A stretch of DNA of 64,000 nucleotides from Sulfitobacter sp. HNIBRBA3233 (GCF_040149665.1 NZ_JBEFLP010000001.1:2046001-2110000), one strand, 5' to 3'. Numbered from the stretch's first letter, positions 1 to 9,047 are shown. A program made the numbers and translations. The notes: a model not told the origin generated them from the sequence alone.

Positions 1-139
1 ATACCTGCCGCCCCGCCCGAAGGACACGCTGTCGCAGACGGCGGAGGAGATCGACATCCTCGCGCCCTTCCTCGAGCCCGTGGCGCAGGACACAAAGGGC
101 TTTCTGGGCTGGCTCGACAAGACGCTGGAGAAACTCTGA
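1..139 (+). CDS. 4Fe-4S ferredoxin subunit of a molybdopterin oxidoreductase (C-terminal end only)
   Basis: Only the last 45 codons are inside the window, in the frame that stops with TGA at 137-139. The tail (ends GWLDKTLEKL) has no iron-sulfur cysteines left, so the call rests mostly on context: the stop overlaps by one base the start of a DmsC/SoeC-type membrane anchor. In this enzyme family the order is catalytic molybdopterin subunit, FeS subunit, anchor. The protein would carry electrons between the molybdenum subunit and the membrane subunit. Catalytic and FeS parts lie upstream of the window, so the substrate cannot be judged here. Confidence 0.6.
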   Translation, partial: YLPPRPKDTLSQTAEEIDILAPFLEPVAQDTKGFLGWLDKTLEKL

Positions 140-1011
140 TGCATCCCGCGCCTTCCGTCATCATCTTCTCCACCTTCTCGGGGCTCGGCTTCGGTCTGCT
201 GGTGTTCCTCGGTCTTGGGATGCCCGGCGCCACCGGCTGGACCGCTTTCGCGTTTTTCACGATCGCCTATCTTCTCGCGGTGGGCGGGCTTGTTTCCTCC
301 ACCTTCCATCTCGGCCATCCGGAACGCGCGCTGAAGGCCTTCACACAGTGGCGGACAAGCTGGCTCAGCCGCGAGGCATGGTGCGCCGTCGTGGCGCTGC
401 TGGTGATGGCAGTCTACGGGGCGGGGCTGGTCTTTTTCGGCCAACGCTGGACGATCGTCGGGCTGATCGGGGCGGCGGCATCACTTGCGACTGTCTTCAC
501 GACCTCGATGATCTACGGGCAACTGCGCACCGTGCCGCGCTGGCACACCCCGCTGACGCCCGCGAATTTCCTGTCCCTGTGCCTTGCCGGCGGGGCGCTT
601 CTGTCGGGGCAGGTTGTCTGGGCGGTGCTGCTGCTGGTTCTGGCGGCTGCGGTACAGGCGTTCACGTGGATCCGCGGCGACGGCGCTTTGGCCGCAAGCG
701 GCACCGATATGGACAGTGCGACGCGGCTGGGCCAGATGGGCCGCGTGCGCGCCTTCGAGCCTCCGCATACGGGCACCAATTACCTGCTGCGCGAATTCGT
801 CTTTGTCATTGGCCGCAAGCACAGCCGCAAGCTCAGGCTCATCGCGCTTGTCCTGATGGCCGGCGCGCCCATCGTTCTGCTGATGCTGCCTTTCAACCAT
901 TTCATGGCGCTTCTGGCCGTCGTCGCGCATATCGCGGGCGTGCTCTGCGCGCGCTGGCTGTTCTTTGCGGAAGCCGAACATGTGGTTGGGCTCTACTACG
1001 GTAAAAGATGA
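139..1011 (+). CDS. DmsC/SoeC-family membrane anchor subunit
   Basis: 290 residues, almost entirely hydrophobic, with about eight predicted membrane helices and no soluble domain. The stretch FHLGHPERALKAF near residue 60 followed by SWLSREAW is typical of the DmsC anchor family, which holds a molybdopterin/FeS dimer at the inner membrane and exchanges electrons with quinone. Start ATG at 139 overlaps the upstream stop. In Roseobacter-type bacteria relatives of this family serve as SoeC of the sulfite-oxidising SoeABC complex; DMSO reductase is the other option. Family assignment is firm, substrate is inference. The 3' end overlaps the next gene by four bases (ATGA). Confidence 0.85.
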   Translation: MHPAPSVIIFSTFSGLGFGLLVFLGLGMPGATGWTAFAFFTIAYLLAVGGLVSSTFHLGHPERALKAFTQWRTSWLSREAWCAVVALLVMAVYGAGLVFFGQRWTIVGLIGAAASLATVFTTSMIYGQLRTVPRWHTPLTPANFLSLCLAGGALLSGQVVWAVLLLVLAAAVQAFTWIRGDGALAASGTDMDSATRLGQMGRVRAFEPPHTGTNYLLREFVFVIGRKHSRKLRLIALVLMAGAPIVLLMLPFNHFMALLAVVAHIAGVLCARWLFFAEAEHVVGLYYGKR

Positions 1012-1478
1012 TCCTTCCCGACATCATCCTGCGGCCCGCAGATCCTGCGGATGCAGCGGCGCTGACGCGGCTTGTCTACCGGTCCAAGCGGTCCAACGGC
1101 TACGACGACGCCTTCATGGCGGCCTGCGCCGAGGAATTGCGCATCCGCCCGGGCGATGTCCTGACAATGCGCTTCTGGCTGACGGAACGCGCGGGCGTGC
1201 CGCTGGGCTGCGCGGCGCTGCGCAGACGCGACAAGGTGACCGGCACAGTGCACGCATTCTTCATCGATCCGGATCACAAACGGATGGGGCTTGGCAGGAT
1301 GCTCTGGCGCCGCCTGCACCGCGAGGCGCTGGGCATGGGGCTGGCGCGGCTCACGCTCGATGCCGATCCGGCGGCGGTGCCATTCTACATGTCGCTGGGA
1401 TTCAACTGGATCGCCGATGTCCCTTCGGGCTCTGTGCCCGGACGCCACCTGCCGCGCCTTGCGCGCAACCTGCCCTGA
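1008..1478 (+). CDS. GNAT family N-acetyltransferase
   Basis: 156 residues with a recognisable GNAT fold: the acetyl-CoA binding loop is HKRMGLGRMLWRRL around residues 87-100, followed by the C-terminal strand LDADPAAVPFYMSLGF seen when GNAT enzymes bind the acyl donor. The substrate is unknown. Start ATG at 1008 overlaps the stop of the DmsC/SoeC-like gene by four bases, so it is probably translated from the same message. No functional link with the oxidoreductase is evident. Confidence 0.85.
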   Translation: MILPDIILRPADPADAAALTRLVYRSKRSNGYDDAFMAACAEELRIRPGDVLTMRFWLTERAGVPLGCAALRRRDKVTGTVHAFFIDPDHKRMGLGRMLWRRLHREALGMGLARLTLDADPAAVPFYMSLGFNWIADVPSGSVPGRHLPRLARNLP

Positions 1479-1574
1479 GCTGTCGCGCGAAAGGCTCTCT
1501 TCCGGCCCCGTAGCCCGCCCGAAACCCGCGCGGGAGGAGGCTGCCCCCCACCCGCAGGTTCCCGCGATAAGGCG
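1479..1574. other. Convergent intergenic spacer, no feature
   Basis: About 95 bases separate the acetyltransferase from the end of dapA on the opposite strand. I see no convincing hairpin with a T-tract and no reading frame with a ribosome binding site. Confidence 0.5.
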
Positions 1575-2447
1575 CTAGATCAGCCCCGCGTGGCGCAGAC
1601 CTGCGTCCACCAGCGCGCGGGTGCTGTCGCTGAGACCGGTCAGGGGCAGACGCACCTCTTCCGAACACAGCCCCAGACGCGACATCGCGTATTTCACACC
1701 GACAAGACCCGGCTCGGCAAAGATCGCCTTGTGCAGCGGCATCAGCAGGTCCTGAATGTTCAGCGCCGTTGCGTAGTCGCCCTTGGCGCAGGCTGCCTGC
1801 ATCTCTGCCAGCAGCTTCGGTGCGACATTCGCCGTCACCGAGATGCAGCCGACCCCGCCCTGCGCGTTGAAGCCGTGGGCTGTCGCATCCTCGCCCGACA
1901 GCTGGATGAAATCGCGCCCGCAGGTCAGGCGTGTGTCACAGACGCGCGCCAGATCGCCTGTCGCGTCCTTGACGCCGACGATCCGCTCCAGCTTGGCCAG
2001 TTCGCCCATTGTTTCGGGCGTCATGTCGATCACCGACCGGCCCGGAATGTTGTAGATGATGATCGGCAGCGAGCAGCTGTCGTGGACAGCGGTGAAATGC
2101 GCGATCAGGCCGCGCTGGGTCGGCTTGTTGTAATAGGGCGTGACGACAAGGATGCCGTCAGCGCCGACCTTCTCCGCGTGCTGGGCAAAGCGGATGGCTT
2201 CAAGCGTGTTGTTGCTGCCCGCGCCCGCGATCACGGGAACGCGTCCGGCTGCCGCTTTGACGACTTCTTCGACCACGCGTTCGTGTTCTTCGTGGGTCAG
2301 GGTCGGCGATTCGCCGGTAGTGCCTACCGGGACGAACCCGTTGGTTCCCTCGCCGATGTGCCATTCGATGAGTTTTTTCAGCGTTTCGATATCCAGCTCG
2401 CCGCCTTGAAACGGCGTGACGAGGGCAGGCATGGAACCTGTGAACAT
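1575..2447 (-). CDS. dapA: 4-hydroxy-tetrahydrodipicolinate synthase
   Basis: Condenses pyruvate with aspartate semialdehyde, the first step specific to lysine and meso-diaminopimelate synthesis, in the cytoplasm. 290 residues, the normal length. Visible are the GTTGESPTL substrate loop (about residues 43-51), the catalytic tyrosine in [11 protein letters not shown], and the Schiff-base lysine in [10 protein letters not shown]. The reading frame is open 20 codons further upstream, but the ATG at 2447 is preceded by AAAGGAG at good spacing and matches the family start. Divergent from the lytic transglycosylase gene, so cell-wall precursor synthesis and cell-wall turnover share an intergenic region. 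Confidence 0.95.
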   Translation of the reverse strand: MFTGSMPALVTPFQGGELDIETLKKLIEWHIGEGTNGFVPVGTTGESPTLTHEEHERVVEEVVKAAAGRVPVIAGAGSNNTLEAIRFAQHAEKVGADGILVVTPYYNKPTQRGLIAHFTAVHDSCSLPIIIYNIPGRSVIDMTPETMGELAKLERIVGVKDATGDLARVCDTRLTCGRDFIQLSGEDATAHGFNAQGGVGCISVTANVAPKLLAEMQAACAKGDYATALNIQDLLMPLHKAIFAEPGLVGVKYAMSRLGLCSEEVRLPLTGLSDSTRALVDAGLRHAGLI

Positions 2448-2599
2448 GTGCACGCTCCTTTGTTGTGCTGGAGACCGAAAGGGCCACCGTGAAAAGACTG
2501 GGGACAAGACATCAAGACCCCGTGAAAAGAAACGCCCCCCGTTTGAACCCTTCGGGCGATGCGCTATGGTCTATCGCTCTACCTTTAGCGAGATAGGAA

Positions 2600-4576
2600 A
2601 TGCAAGCCATGACGCGTCTGCTGACGGCCCTTCTGTTGATCTGTGCACTGGGTTCACCGGCCGTATCGGAGCAACGCCCCCGCCCTCTGGGCTGGGCCAT
2701 GGATGCCCTGCGCACCGGTGATTTCGACGCCGCACTGCGCATCGCGGAACGCGACGGTGCCGCCGCGCGCGACGTCATCTTGTGGCACAAGCTGCGCGCC
2801 GCCGCTGGCAGTTATGCCGAAGTCATCGATTTCCTGTCGCGCCGCCCCGACTGGCCCAGCGAGGATTACCTGCGCCGCCGGTCCGAGCCCGTGGTGATCG
2901 CCGAAGGCGACGCCGCCATCCTGTCGTTTTTCGAGACCTACGAAGCGCAGACACCCCGCGGCGTGCTGGCCCATGCAGCCGCCCTGACACGCGCCGACAA
3001 ACTGGGCCTTGCGCAGGCCAACGTGGTTCTGGCATGGCGCACCTTGCCGATGGACGCGGGCGAGCAGGAAGCGTTCTTGCAAAGCTACGGCACGTTGCTG
3101 CAGCCCCACCATGACGCCCGCCTCGATGCGATGATCTGGCAGCGCGAATACGACGAGGCGCGGCAGATGTACGATCTGGTCAGCGATGATGCCCGCATGG
3201 CCGCAGAAGTGCGTATCGCGCTCAACCGGCGGCTCGGCAATGCAGCCAGCCTGTTCGAGGACCTGCCAGAAGCGATCCAGAACACCGGCGGCCTGAACCA
3301 CGCACGTTTCGAATGGCGCATCCGCGAAGGCCGCGTCGAAGATGCCAAGGACCTGATGCTCGCCGCTTCGACCAGCGCCGAGGCGCTCGGCAATCCGGCG
3401 GCATGGGGCAACCGCAGACGCGCACTGGCGCGCGGCGAAATGCGGTCGGGCGATCCTGAGCGCGCCTACGCGATGGCCTCGCGTCATTTTCTGACGGAAG
3501 GGTCGGACTACGCCGATTTGGAATGGCTGTCGGGCTATATCGCGCTGCGGTTCCTGAAAGATCCCCGCCGCGCGCTGGCCCATTTCCAGAACCACGATTC
3601 CGTTGTTGAATCCCCCATCAGCCAGGGCCGCGCGGGATACTGGCAGGGCCGCGCGCTCGAAGTCGCGGGCGACACGGAGGGCGCGATGGCGGCCTACCGC
3701 GCCGGTGCGGATTTCCAGACCTCTTTCTACGGCCTGCTGGCCGCCGAACGCGCGGGCGTGCCTTTCCCCGACAAACTCAAAGGCCTGCCGCCGGAGCAGG
3801 ACTGGCGCAGCAGCCCTCTGGCACGCGCGCCGCTGTTCGAGGCGGGGTTGCTGTTGCAGGCCTCCGGCGAGCTGGACCTTGCAGAACGCTTCTGGACCCA
3901 CCTGGCGGGACAGTTGATGGAGGACGACCTGCATCTTCTGGGACAGGCCGCGATTGACGCCGGGCAGCCGCATATCGCGGTGATGATCGGCAAGCGGGCG
4001 GCCCAGCGCGGGCTGGAGATCGCAGCACCCTATTACGCGCTGCATCCGCTCAAGGATGCGGACCTGCCCATGGCCCCCGAGATGAGCCTTGCCATCGCCC
4101 GCCGCGAGAGCGAATTCGATCCCGACGTGCAATCCTCCGTCGGCGCGCGCGGCCTGATGCAACTGATGCCCGCGACCGCGCGGGAAGTGGCGCAAGGGCT
4201 CGGGATCCTGCCCCAGCACACCACCGACCGCCTGACCGCCGATCCGGTCTATAACGCGCGGCTGGGGTCGCAATACCTCAGCGAACTGGCAGGGCGGTTC
4301 AACGGCAACGTGGTGATGATGTCGGCGGGGTATAACGCGGGGCCCAGCCGCCCGATCAGATGGATGGAAGACTACGGCGATCCCCGCGACGGGGATATCG
4401 ATATCGTCGACTGGATCGAGATGATCCCGTTTCGCGAGACGCAGAACTACGTCATGCGGGTGACCGAGAGCCTGCCCATCTACCGGGCACGGCTGGGGCG
4501 CGAGGCGCTGCCGATCCCCTTCTACGAAGAGCTCATCGGCTCAACCCTGAACGCGTTCGCGCCAGAAGGTGAATAG
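2600..4576 (+). CDS. slt: Soluble lytic murein transglycosylase (Slt70-like)
   Basis: Cleaves the glycan strand of peptidoglycan with formation of 1,6-anhydro-muramic acid, in the periplasm. 658 residues: a signal peptide (MTRLLTALLLICALGSPAVS), a long helical superhelix like the U-domain of Slt70, then the SLT catalytic domain. The catalytic glutamate is E503 in ARRESEFDP, followed by GARGLMQLMPATA and the motif AGYNAGPSRPIRW. Start may be ATG 2600 or ATG 2609; the second places the signal peptide directly at the start. The last 36 bases overlap the convergent EamA gene. Confidence 0.93.
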   Translation: MQAMTRLLTALLLICALGSPAVSEQRPRPLGWAMDALRTGDFDAALRIAERDGAAARDVILWHKLRAAAGSYAEVIDFLSRRPDWPSEDYLRRRSEPVVIAEGDAAILSFFETYEAQTPRGVLAHAAALTRADKLGLAQANVVLAWRTLPMDAGEQEAFLQSYGTLLQPHHDARLDAMIWQREYDEARQMYDLVSDDARMAAEVRIALNRRLGNAASLFEDLPEAIQNTGGLNHARFEWRIREGRVEDAKDLMLAASTSAEALGNPAAWGNRRRALARGEMRSGDPERAYAMASRHFLTEGSDYADLEWLSGYIALRFLKDPRRALAHFQNHDSVVESPISQGRAGYWQGRALEVAGDTEGAMAAYRAGADFQTSFYGLLAAERAGVPFPDKLKGLPPEQDWRSSPLARAPLFEAGLLLQASGELDLAERFWTHLAGQLMEDDLHLLGQAAIDAGQPHIAVMIGKRAAQRGLEIAAPYYALHPLKDADLPMAPEMSLAIARRESEFDPDVQSSVGARGLMQLMPATAREVAQGLGILPQHTTDRLTADPVYNARLGSQYLSELAGRFNGNVVMMSAGYNAGPSRPIRWMEDYGDPRDGDIDIVDWIEMIPFRETQNYVMRVTESLPIYRARLGREALPIPFYEELIGSTLNAFAPEGE

Positions 4577-5410
4577 CCCAGCGGCCACGATAATTGTCGC
4601 GCCGATGGCGACGTTCGTGCTGACCGTTTCGCCAAAGATCGAGATGCCGATCAGGCTGGCAAAGACCAGTTGCAGGTAGGCAAAGGGCTGCACCGCGCTG
4701 GCCTCTGCGACCTCGTAGCAGCGGATCAGCAGCCAGTGGCCCGTGACGCCGGTGAAACACAGGCAGATCATCCAGCCCCAGTCAGGGCGGGTCATCGGCT
4801 CCCAGAAGGCAGCGCCGATCGCGGTCATCGCGACGGCCCCCACCACACCTGTCCAGAAGAAGCTGGTCGCGGTCTTGTCGCGGCGCCCCGCGTAGCGTGT
4901 CAGCAGGCCGTAAACCGCGAACATCGCCGCCGCCAGCAGCGGGATCAGGGCCGCCGGGTCGAACACCGCCGCACCGGGGCGCAGGATGATCAGCACCCCG
5001 ACAAAACCCACCCCGATTGCCGCCCAGCGCCGCCACCCGACACGTTCGCCCAGCACCGGCCCCGACAGCGCGGCGATCAGCAACGGATAGCAGGTAAAGA
5101 CCGCGTGGCTTTCGACCAGACCCAGCACCGTGAACGCGGCGACCATCACGCAAATCTCGGTCGACAGCAGAAGGCCGCGGGTGATCTGCAGAACCGGCTG
5201 CGAGGTTTTCGCCGCCGCACGGATACCGCCCGCACGGCGTTTCGCGATCGCAATCACGAAAGCCGCGAAGAACCAGTAGCGGATCATCACGATCATCAGC
5301 ACGTTGTATTCCGCCGCCAGATGGCGCGATATGCCGTCCTGCACCGCGAAGATGAAGGTCGTGACGATCATCAGCAGGATACCGAGAGGCACATTGTTGC
5401 TTTGGGTCAT
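4541..5410 (-). CDS. EamA/DMT family transporter
   Basis: 289 residues with ten predicted membrane helices arranged as two EamA repeats of five, the standard layout of drug/metabolite transporters at the inner membrane. Substrate unknown; members export amino acids, nucleosides or other small metabolites. ATG 5410 overlaps the stop of mnmD (ATGA), so it is the second gene of an mnmD operon. The 3' end overlaps slt by 36 bases, an ordinary tail-to-tail overlap in a compact genome. Confidence 0.88.
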   Translation of the reverse strand: MTQSNNVPLGILLMIVTTFIFAVQDGISRHLAAEYNVLMIVMIRYWFFAAFVIAIAKRRAGGIRAAAKTSQPVLQITRGLLLSTEICVMVAAFTVLGLVESHAVFTCYPLLIAALSGPVLGERVGWRRWAAIGVGFVGVLIILRPGAAVFDPAALIPLLAAAMFAVYGLLTRYAGRRDKTATSFFWTGVVGAVAMTAIGAAFWEPMTRPDWGWMICLCFTGVTGHWLLIRCYEVAEASAVQPFAYLQLVFASLIGISIFGETVSTNVAIGATIIVAAGLFTFWRERVQG

Positions 5411-6069
5411 GTCATCCGCGCCTTCGTCATATGTCGCTTGCGGCCAAATCCGGGCACCCGCTCCACGGCAAATCCTGCCTCCTCCAGCCCGCGCCGGACG
5501 AAACCGGCGGCGGTGTAGGTAGCAGCCGTGCCACCCGCCGCCGTGTGGCGCGCCACCTGCGCCATGAGTTCAGCAGACCACAGTTCGGGGTTCTTGGCGG
5601 GGGAGAACCCGTCGAGAAACCACGCGTCCGCCCTGCCCTCCCACCAGGGCAGGGTGCCGCGCGCATCGCCATGGATGACCTCGAGCACGAAATCCGCGCC
5701 CTCGACACGGCGGGGAAATGTTTCGAGATCGCACAGTACGGACACCGGCAGGGTCTCCCAGACCGACAGCGCCTGCCGCAGGTCCGGCATGGACATCGCG
5801 AAGGCCTCGAAGCTGGTGAAGCGCAGCCTGCCCGCGCAGCCTGCGTTGCGGAAAGCTTGCAGCGCCACGAGGAAATTCAGGCCGGTCCCGAACCCCAGTT
5901 CGGCGATGTGAAACCCGTCGCGGAACCGCGCGGGCAGGCCGTTGCCCTCCAGAAAGACGTGCCGCGTCTCTGCCGCGCCGTTGTCGAGGCTGAAATACGG
6001 GTCATCGAATCGGGTCGAAACCGGCACACCGCCCTCGCGCCACTCAAGTTCTGCGGTCTGGTCCTGCAC
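5407..6069 (-). CDS. mnmD: tRNA (5-methylaminomethyl-2-thiouridine) methyltransferase, stand-alone MnmD
   Basis: SAM-dependent methylation of nm5s2U to mnm5s2U at the wobble position of certain tRNAs. 220 residues correspond to only the N-terminal half of E. coli MnmC. The start of the SAM domain is IAELGFGTGLNFL (about residues 54-66), the DGFSPAKNPELW motif follows near residue 154, and the frame opens with the family's DDPYFSLDNGAAET signature. It begins with GTG at 6069 after an AGGG-rich ribosome binding site. The other half of MnmC appears to be the divergent FAD gene at 6129. Confidence 0.85.
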   Translation of the reverse strand: MQDQTAELEWREGGVPVSTRFDDPYFSLDNGAAETRHVFLEGNGLPARFRDGFHIAELGFGTGLNFLVALQAFRNAGCAGRLRFTSFEAFAMSMPDLRQALSVWETLPVSVLCDLETFPRRVEGADFVLEVIHGDARGTLPWWEGRADAWFLDGFSPAKNPELWSAELMAQVARHTAAGGTAATYTAAGFVRRGLEEAGFAVERVPGFGRKRHMTKARMT

Positions 6070-6128
6070 GGCCCTGCCCTATATCACCGAAGTCAGGCGC
6101 AATCTGCGCCCAAACCGAAGGGGTGGCA

Positions 6129-7157
6129 ATGACCGATCTGACGATTCGAGGCGCGGGAATCTTCGGCCTGTCGATCGCCTGGGCCGCGGTGCAGCGCGGC
6201 GCGCGGGTGCGCGTGATCGATCCCTTTGGGCCGGGCGCCGGGTCGAGCGGCGGCATCGTCGGTGCCCTCGCCCCGCATGTGCCGGAAAACTGGAACCCCA
6301 AGAAGGCGTTCCAGCTCGACAGTTTGCTGATGGCCGAACGGTTCTGGGCCGAGGTGGCAGAGGCTGGCGGCACCGATCCCGGTTACACGCGCAGCGGCAG
6401 GTTGCAGCCCATCGCCGATGACGCGGCACTGGCGCTGGCGCGCAGCCGCGAAGGGACTGCCCGCACGCTCTGGCAGGGCCATGCGATCTGGGAGGTGACA
6501 GACCGCCCCGCAGACGGCTGGGCCCCCGATAGCGCCACGGGCAAGCTGGTTCGCGATACGCTCAGCGCGCATCTGCACCCGCGCCGCGCCTGCGACGCGC
6601 TTGTGGCCGCGCTGACCGCACGCGGCGCCGATATCGTCCGCGATGGCCCCGACGAGGGGCCCGTTGTCTGGGCGACCGGCATCGCGGGGCTTGAGGCGCT
6701 TAACGCCGGACATCCCCGCCTTGTCGGCGCGGGCGTGAAAGGGCAGGCCGCTCTTCTGGAGTATGACGCGGCAGGCAAGCCGCAGCTTTTCGCCGATACC
6801 ATCCACATTATCCCGCATCTCGACGGGACGGTGGCAATCGGCTCCACCTCGGAACGCGAGTATGACGATCTGTCGACCGACGCGCAGCTGGACGCGGTGA
6901 TCGCCCGCGCCCGCGCTGCCGTGCCCGCGCTGTCCAGCGCTCCCGTCGTGGCCCGCTGGGCTGGCATCCGCCCGCGCGCGCGCAGCCGTGCGCCGATGCT
7001 GGGCCCCTGGCCGGGGCGGCCGGGGCATTTCATCGCCAACGGGGGGTTCAAGATCGGCTTTGGCATGGCGCCCAAGGTCGCGCAGGTCATGGCCGACCTC
7101 GTTCTGGACGGGCGCGACACGATCCCCGAGGGGTTTCGCGTGGAGGACAACCTGTGA
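6129..7157 (+). CDS. FAD-dependent oxidoreductase, MnmC C-terminal-like
   Basis: 342 residues of the DAO/glycine-oxidase fold. The N-terminal dinucleotide motif is GAGIFGLSIAWAAVQRGARV, then SSGGIVGALAPHVP, which resembles the FAD domain of MnmC (oxidative removal of the carboxymethyl group from cmnm5s2U). Near the C-terminus WAGIRPRARSRAPMLG and the GFKIGFGMAP segment fit the FAD binding of this family. Start ATG 6129 follows GAAGGGG. Being back to back with mnmD, it is the natural candidate for the missing MnmC half; a free amino-acid oxidase is the alternative. Confidence 0.8.
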   Translation: MTDLTIRGAGIFGLSIAWAAVQRGARVRVIDPFGPGAGSSGGIVGALAPHVPENWNPKKAFQLDSLLMAERFWAEVAEAGGTDPGYTRSGRLQPIADDAALALARSREGTARTLWQGHAIWEVTDRPADGWAPDSATGKLVRDTLSAHLHPRRACDALVAALTARGADIVRDGPDEGPVVWATGIAGLEALNAGHPRLVGAGVKGQAALLEYDAAGKPQLFADTIHIIPHLDGTVAIGSTSEREYDDLSTDAQLDAVIARARAAVPALSSAPVVARWAGIRPRARSRAPMLGPWPGRPGHFIANGGFKIGFGMAPKVAQVMADLVLDGRDTIPEGFRVEDNL

Positions 7158-7552
7158 AACCCGCCCTCGATTCGCTCGACCATCTGGTTCTGACCGTGGC
7201 GGATATCGACACCACATGCGCCTTCTACCGCGATGTGCTGGGCATGACCGCGCAGGTGTTCACCGTGGCCGATGGCACGACCCGCCACGCGCTGCGCTTT
7301 GGCGCGATGAAGATCAACCTGCACCTGCACGGCGCCGAGTTTGAGCCCAAGGCGGCACAGGTCCAGCCCGGATCGGCGGATCTGTGTTTCCTGTCCTCGG
7401 CCCCCCTGTCCGACTGGCTGTCGCATCTGCGCGAAACAGGGATCACCGTCGAAGAAGGCCCGGTGCCCCGCACGGGGGCCACCGGGCCGCTGGTGTCGAT
7501 CTATTTGCGCGATCCCGACGGAAACCTGATCGAGATCGCCAATCGGGTCTAG
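7154..7552 (+). CDS. VOC (glyoxalase/dioxygenase superfamily) protein
   Basis: 132 residues with the paired beta-alpha-beta-beta-beta modules of the vicinal oxygen chelate fold: LDHLVLTVADIDTTCAFYRD at the start and the metal-binding type end YLRDPDGNLIEIAN. The metal ligands H9 and E in LIEIA are present. GTG 7154 overlaps the stop of the FAD oxidoreductase (GTGA), so the two are co-translated. Specific substrate unknown; glyoxalase-like or fosfomycin-resistance-like names would be guesses. Confidence 0.85.
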   Translation: MKPALDSLDHLVLTVADIDTTCAFYRDVLGMTAQVFTVADGTTRHALRFGAMKINLHLHGAEFEPKAAQVQPGSADLCFLSSAPLSDWLSHLRETGITVEEGPVPRTGATGPLVSIYLRDPDGNLIEIANRV

Positions 7553-8088
7553 CCGTCGACGCGGGCCTTCAGCGCTTCCATCAGCTCGGTCAGCTCCTTG
7601 ACGTAGATTTCGCCCTTGAGATGACCGTTGTCGTCGAACTGGTCGCTGCAGTTGGCCAGATGGATCTCGGGTCCCTGCAGGATTTTGGGGCGGAAGGGCA
7701 CCATAAAGCTGCGCAGGATTAGCTGCGCGCGTTCGCCGCCAGCACGCCCCGCTGCCGCCGACATCACCGCCAGCGGCTTGCCGCCCCACGGCTTGATGTC
7801 CGACCGGCTGATCCAGTCGAGCGCATTTTTCAGCGCGCCGGAGGGGCCCTTGTTGTACTCTGTCGTGGAAATCAGCACGGCATCGGCATCCGCCAGTTGC
7901 TGTGCCACCGCATCCACCGCCGCAGGGACGCCGTGGGCGGCTTCGTCGTCTTCGTTGAACAGCGGGAAATTGATATCCGCGAGCGTCAATTCCGCGTCCC
8001 CGTACAGGCGCGCGGCCTCGCGCAAAAGCTTGGTGTTGAAGCTTTCGGCGCGTAGCGAACCGGAAATGCCGATTAGTTTATGGGTCAT
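7549..8088 (-). CDS. NADPH-dependent FMN reductase
   Basis: 179 residues with the flavodoxin-like fold of the SsuE/chromate reductase/ArsH-related family. The FMN phosphate loop is GISGSLRAESFNTKLL at residues 5-20, and the isoalloxazine loop is TTEYNKGPSGALKNALDW near residue 75. Reduces FMN, quinones or similar acceptors with NAD(P)H. ATG 8088 is preceded by GAGGAA; the frame upstream is open but has no ribosome binding site. Ends four bases inside the convergent VOC gene. Confidence 0.88.
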   Translation of the reverse strand: MTHKLIGISGSLRAESFNTKLLREAARLYGDAELTLADINFPLFNEDDEAAHGVPAAVDAVAQQLADADAVLISTTEYNKGPSGALKNALDWISRSDIKPWGGKPLAVMSAAAGRAGGERAQLILRSFMVPFRPKILQGPEIHLANCSDQFDDNGHLKGEIYVKELTELMEALKARVDG

Positions 8089-8185
8089 GGTGCGTTCCTC
8101 GTTCAATCCGTTTGACCCAATGGTGTTCCGGCGAACGGGAATCTCAAGCAACGGCACCGAACAACCTTTGTGCATCCACGCATTA

Positions 8186-8215
8186 AAAAACCCCCGGTGC
8201 AGTCGCACCGGGGGT
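8186..8215 (-). terminator. Rho-independent terminator of the OmpA lipoprotein gene
   Basis: Perfect 10-bp stem (CCCCCGGTGC at 8192-8201 with GCACCGGGGG at 8206-8215) and a four-base loop. Six A residues at 8186-8191 give the T-tract on the minus strand. It lies 25 bases after the stop of the minus-strand OmpA gene. Confidence 0.9.
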
Positions 8216-8239
8216 TCTGTCTGTCGGGTCTGGCTGCGA

Positions 8240-8914
8240 TCAGGCCGGGTTTGGCAGGATCACGATTTCCACGCGGCGGTTCTGGCGCTTGCCTTCGGGC
8301 GTCAGATTGGACGCGACCGGCTGGCTTTCGCCGCGACCGAAGGTCTGGATCCGGCTGCCGGGAACGCCGTTCGATGTCAGCACGGCGGCAACCGCGCGGG
8401 CGCGGCTTTCGGACAGCTGCTGGTTATACGCCGCCTCTCCGTCGCTGTCGGTGTGACCGATGATCTGCAACGTCGAGTTCTTGTAGACCTGCACGTTCTG
8501 CGCGAGCGCTGCGAGATCGCCCTGAATACCGGGGCTGACGGCCGCGCTGTCGGTGTTGAACGTGATGTCCTGTGGCAAGGTCACGATCAGACGGTCGCCG
8601 GTGTTGGTGATGACCACGCGCGCGTCCATCTGGCGGCGCAGTTCGGCCTCTTGCCGGTCGAGGGAGTACCCAACGCCCGCGCCCAATGCGCCGCCGATGA
8701 TCGCGCCCTGAAGCGCGCCCTGATCGCGGTTGCCGTCGCCTTTGCTGAGCGCGCCGATCACGGCACCGGAGGCCGCGCCGATCAGCGCGCCGTTCTTGGC
8801 TTTCTGGTTCGGATCGCCCGGCTGCGCCAGAATAGACCCGTTCGGATCGGTACAGCCCGCAAGGGCAACGATGCCCGCCATTGAAGCGGCCAGGGTGGAT
8901 TTCGTAAACGTCAT
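8240..8914 (-). CDS. OmpA-family outer membrane lipoprotein (YiaD-like)
   Basis: 224 residues. The lipobox is LAGC with the lipidated cysteine at C21, so the protein should be anchored in the outer membrane. Residues 40-80 form a glycine-rich hydrophobic segment (GALIGAASGAVIGAL and GAIIGGALGAGVGYSLD), as in YiaD/Pal-like proteins. The C-terminal OmpA domain binds peptidoglycan; the signature IIGHTDSDG and the end TPEGKRQNRRVEIVI are intact. Single-gene unit with its own terminator. Role: tethering the outer membrane to the cell wall. Confidence 0.92.
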   Translation of the reverse strand: MTFTKSTLAASMAGIVALAGCTDPNGSILAQPGDPNQKAKNGALIGAASGAVIGALSKGDGNRDQGALQGAIIGGALGAGVGYSLDRQEAELRRQMDARVVITNTGDRLIVTLPQDITFNTDSAAVSPGIQGDLAALAQNVQVYKNSTLQIIGHTDSDGEAAYNQQLSESRARAVAAVLTSNGVPGSRIQTFGRGESQPVASNLTPEGKRQNRRVEIVILPNPA

Positions 8915-9047
8915 AGTCTTACTGCCTTACTGTTGCGGCCTCGTTCGGGCGAAGCGTCTTGGGATACCCCTTAACATAAGCCTTCCGGCGGCAGGACAAA
9001 ACGTCACTCTGCGCGAAATCGGCGACATCCCGCCCATGACCATGCAA

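Noticed and set aside
2654-4273. 539-codon open frame opposite slt
   Set aside because: Antisense shadow; slt carries the intact transglycosylase motifs.
8089-8160. EcfG promoter for the FMN reductase gene
   Set aside because: GGAAC is present on the minus strand but 16-17 bases later the sequence is GATT/ATTG, not CGTT.
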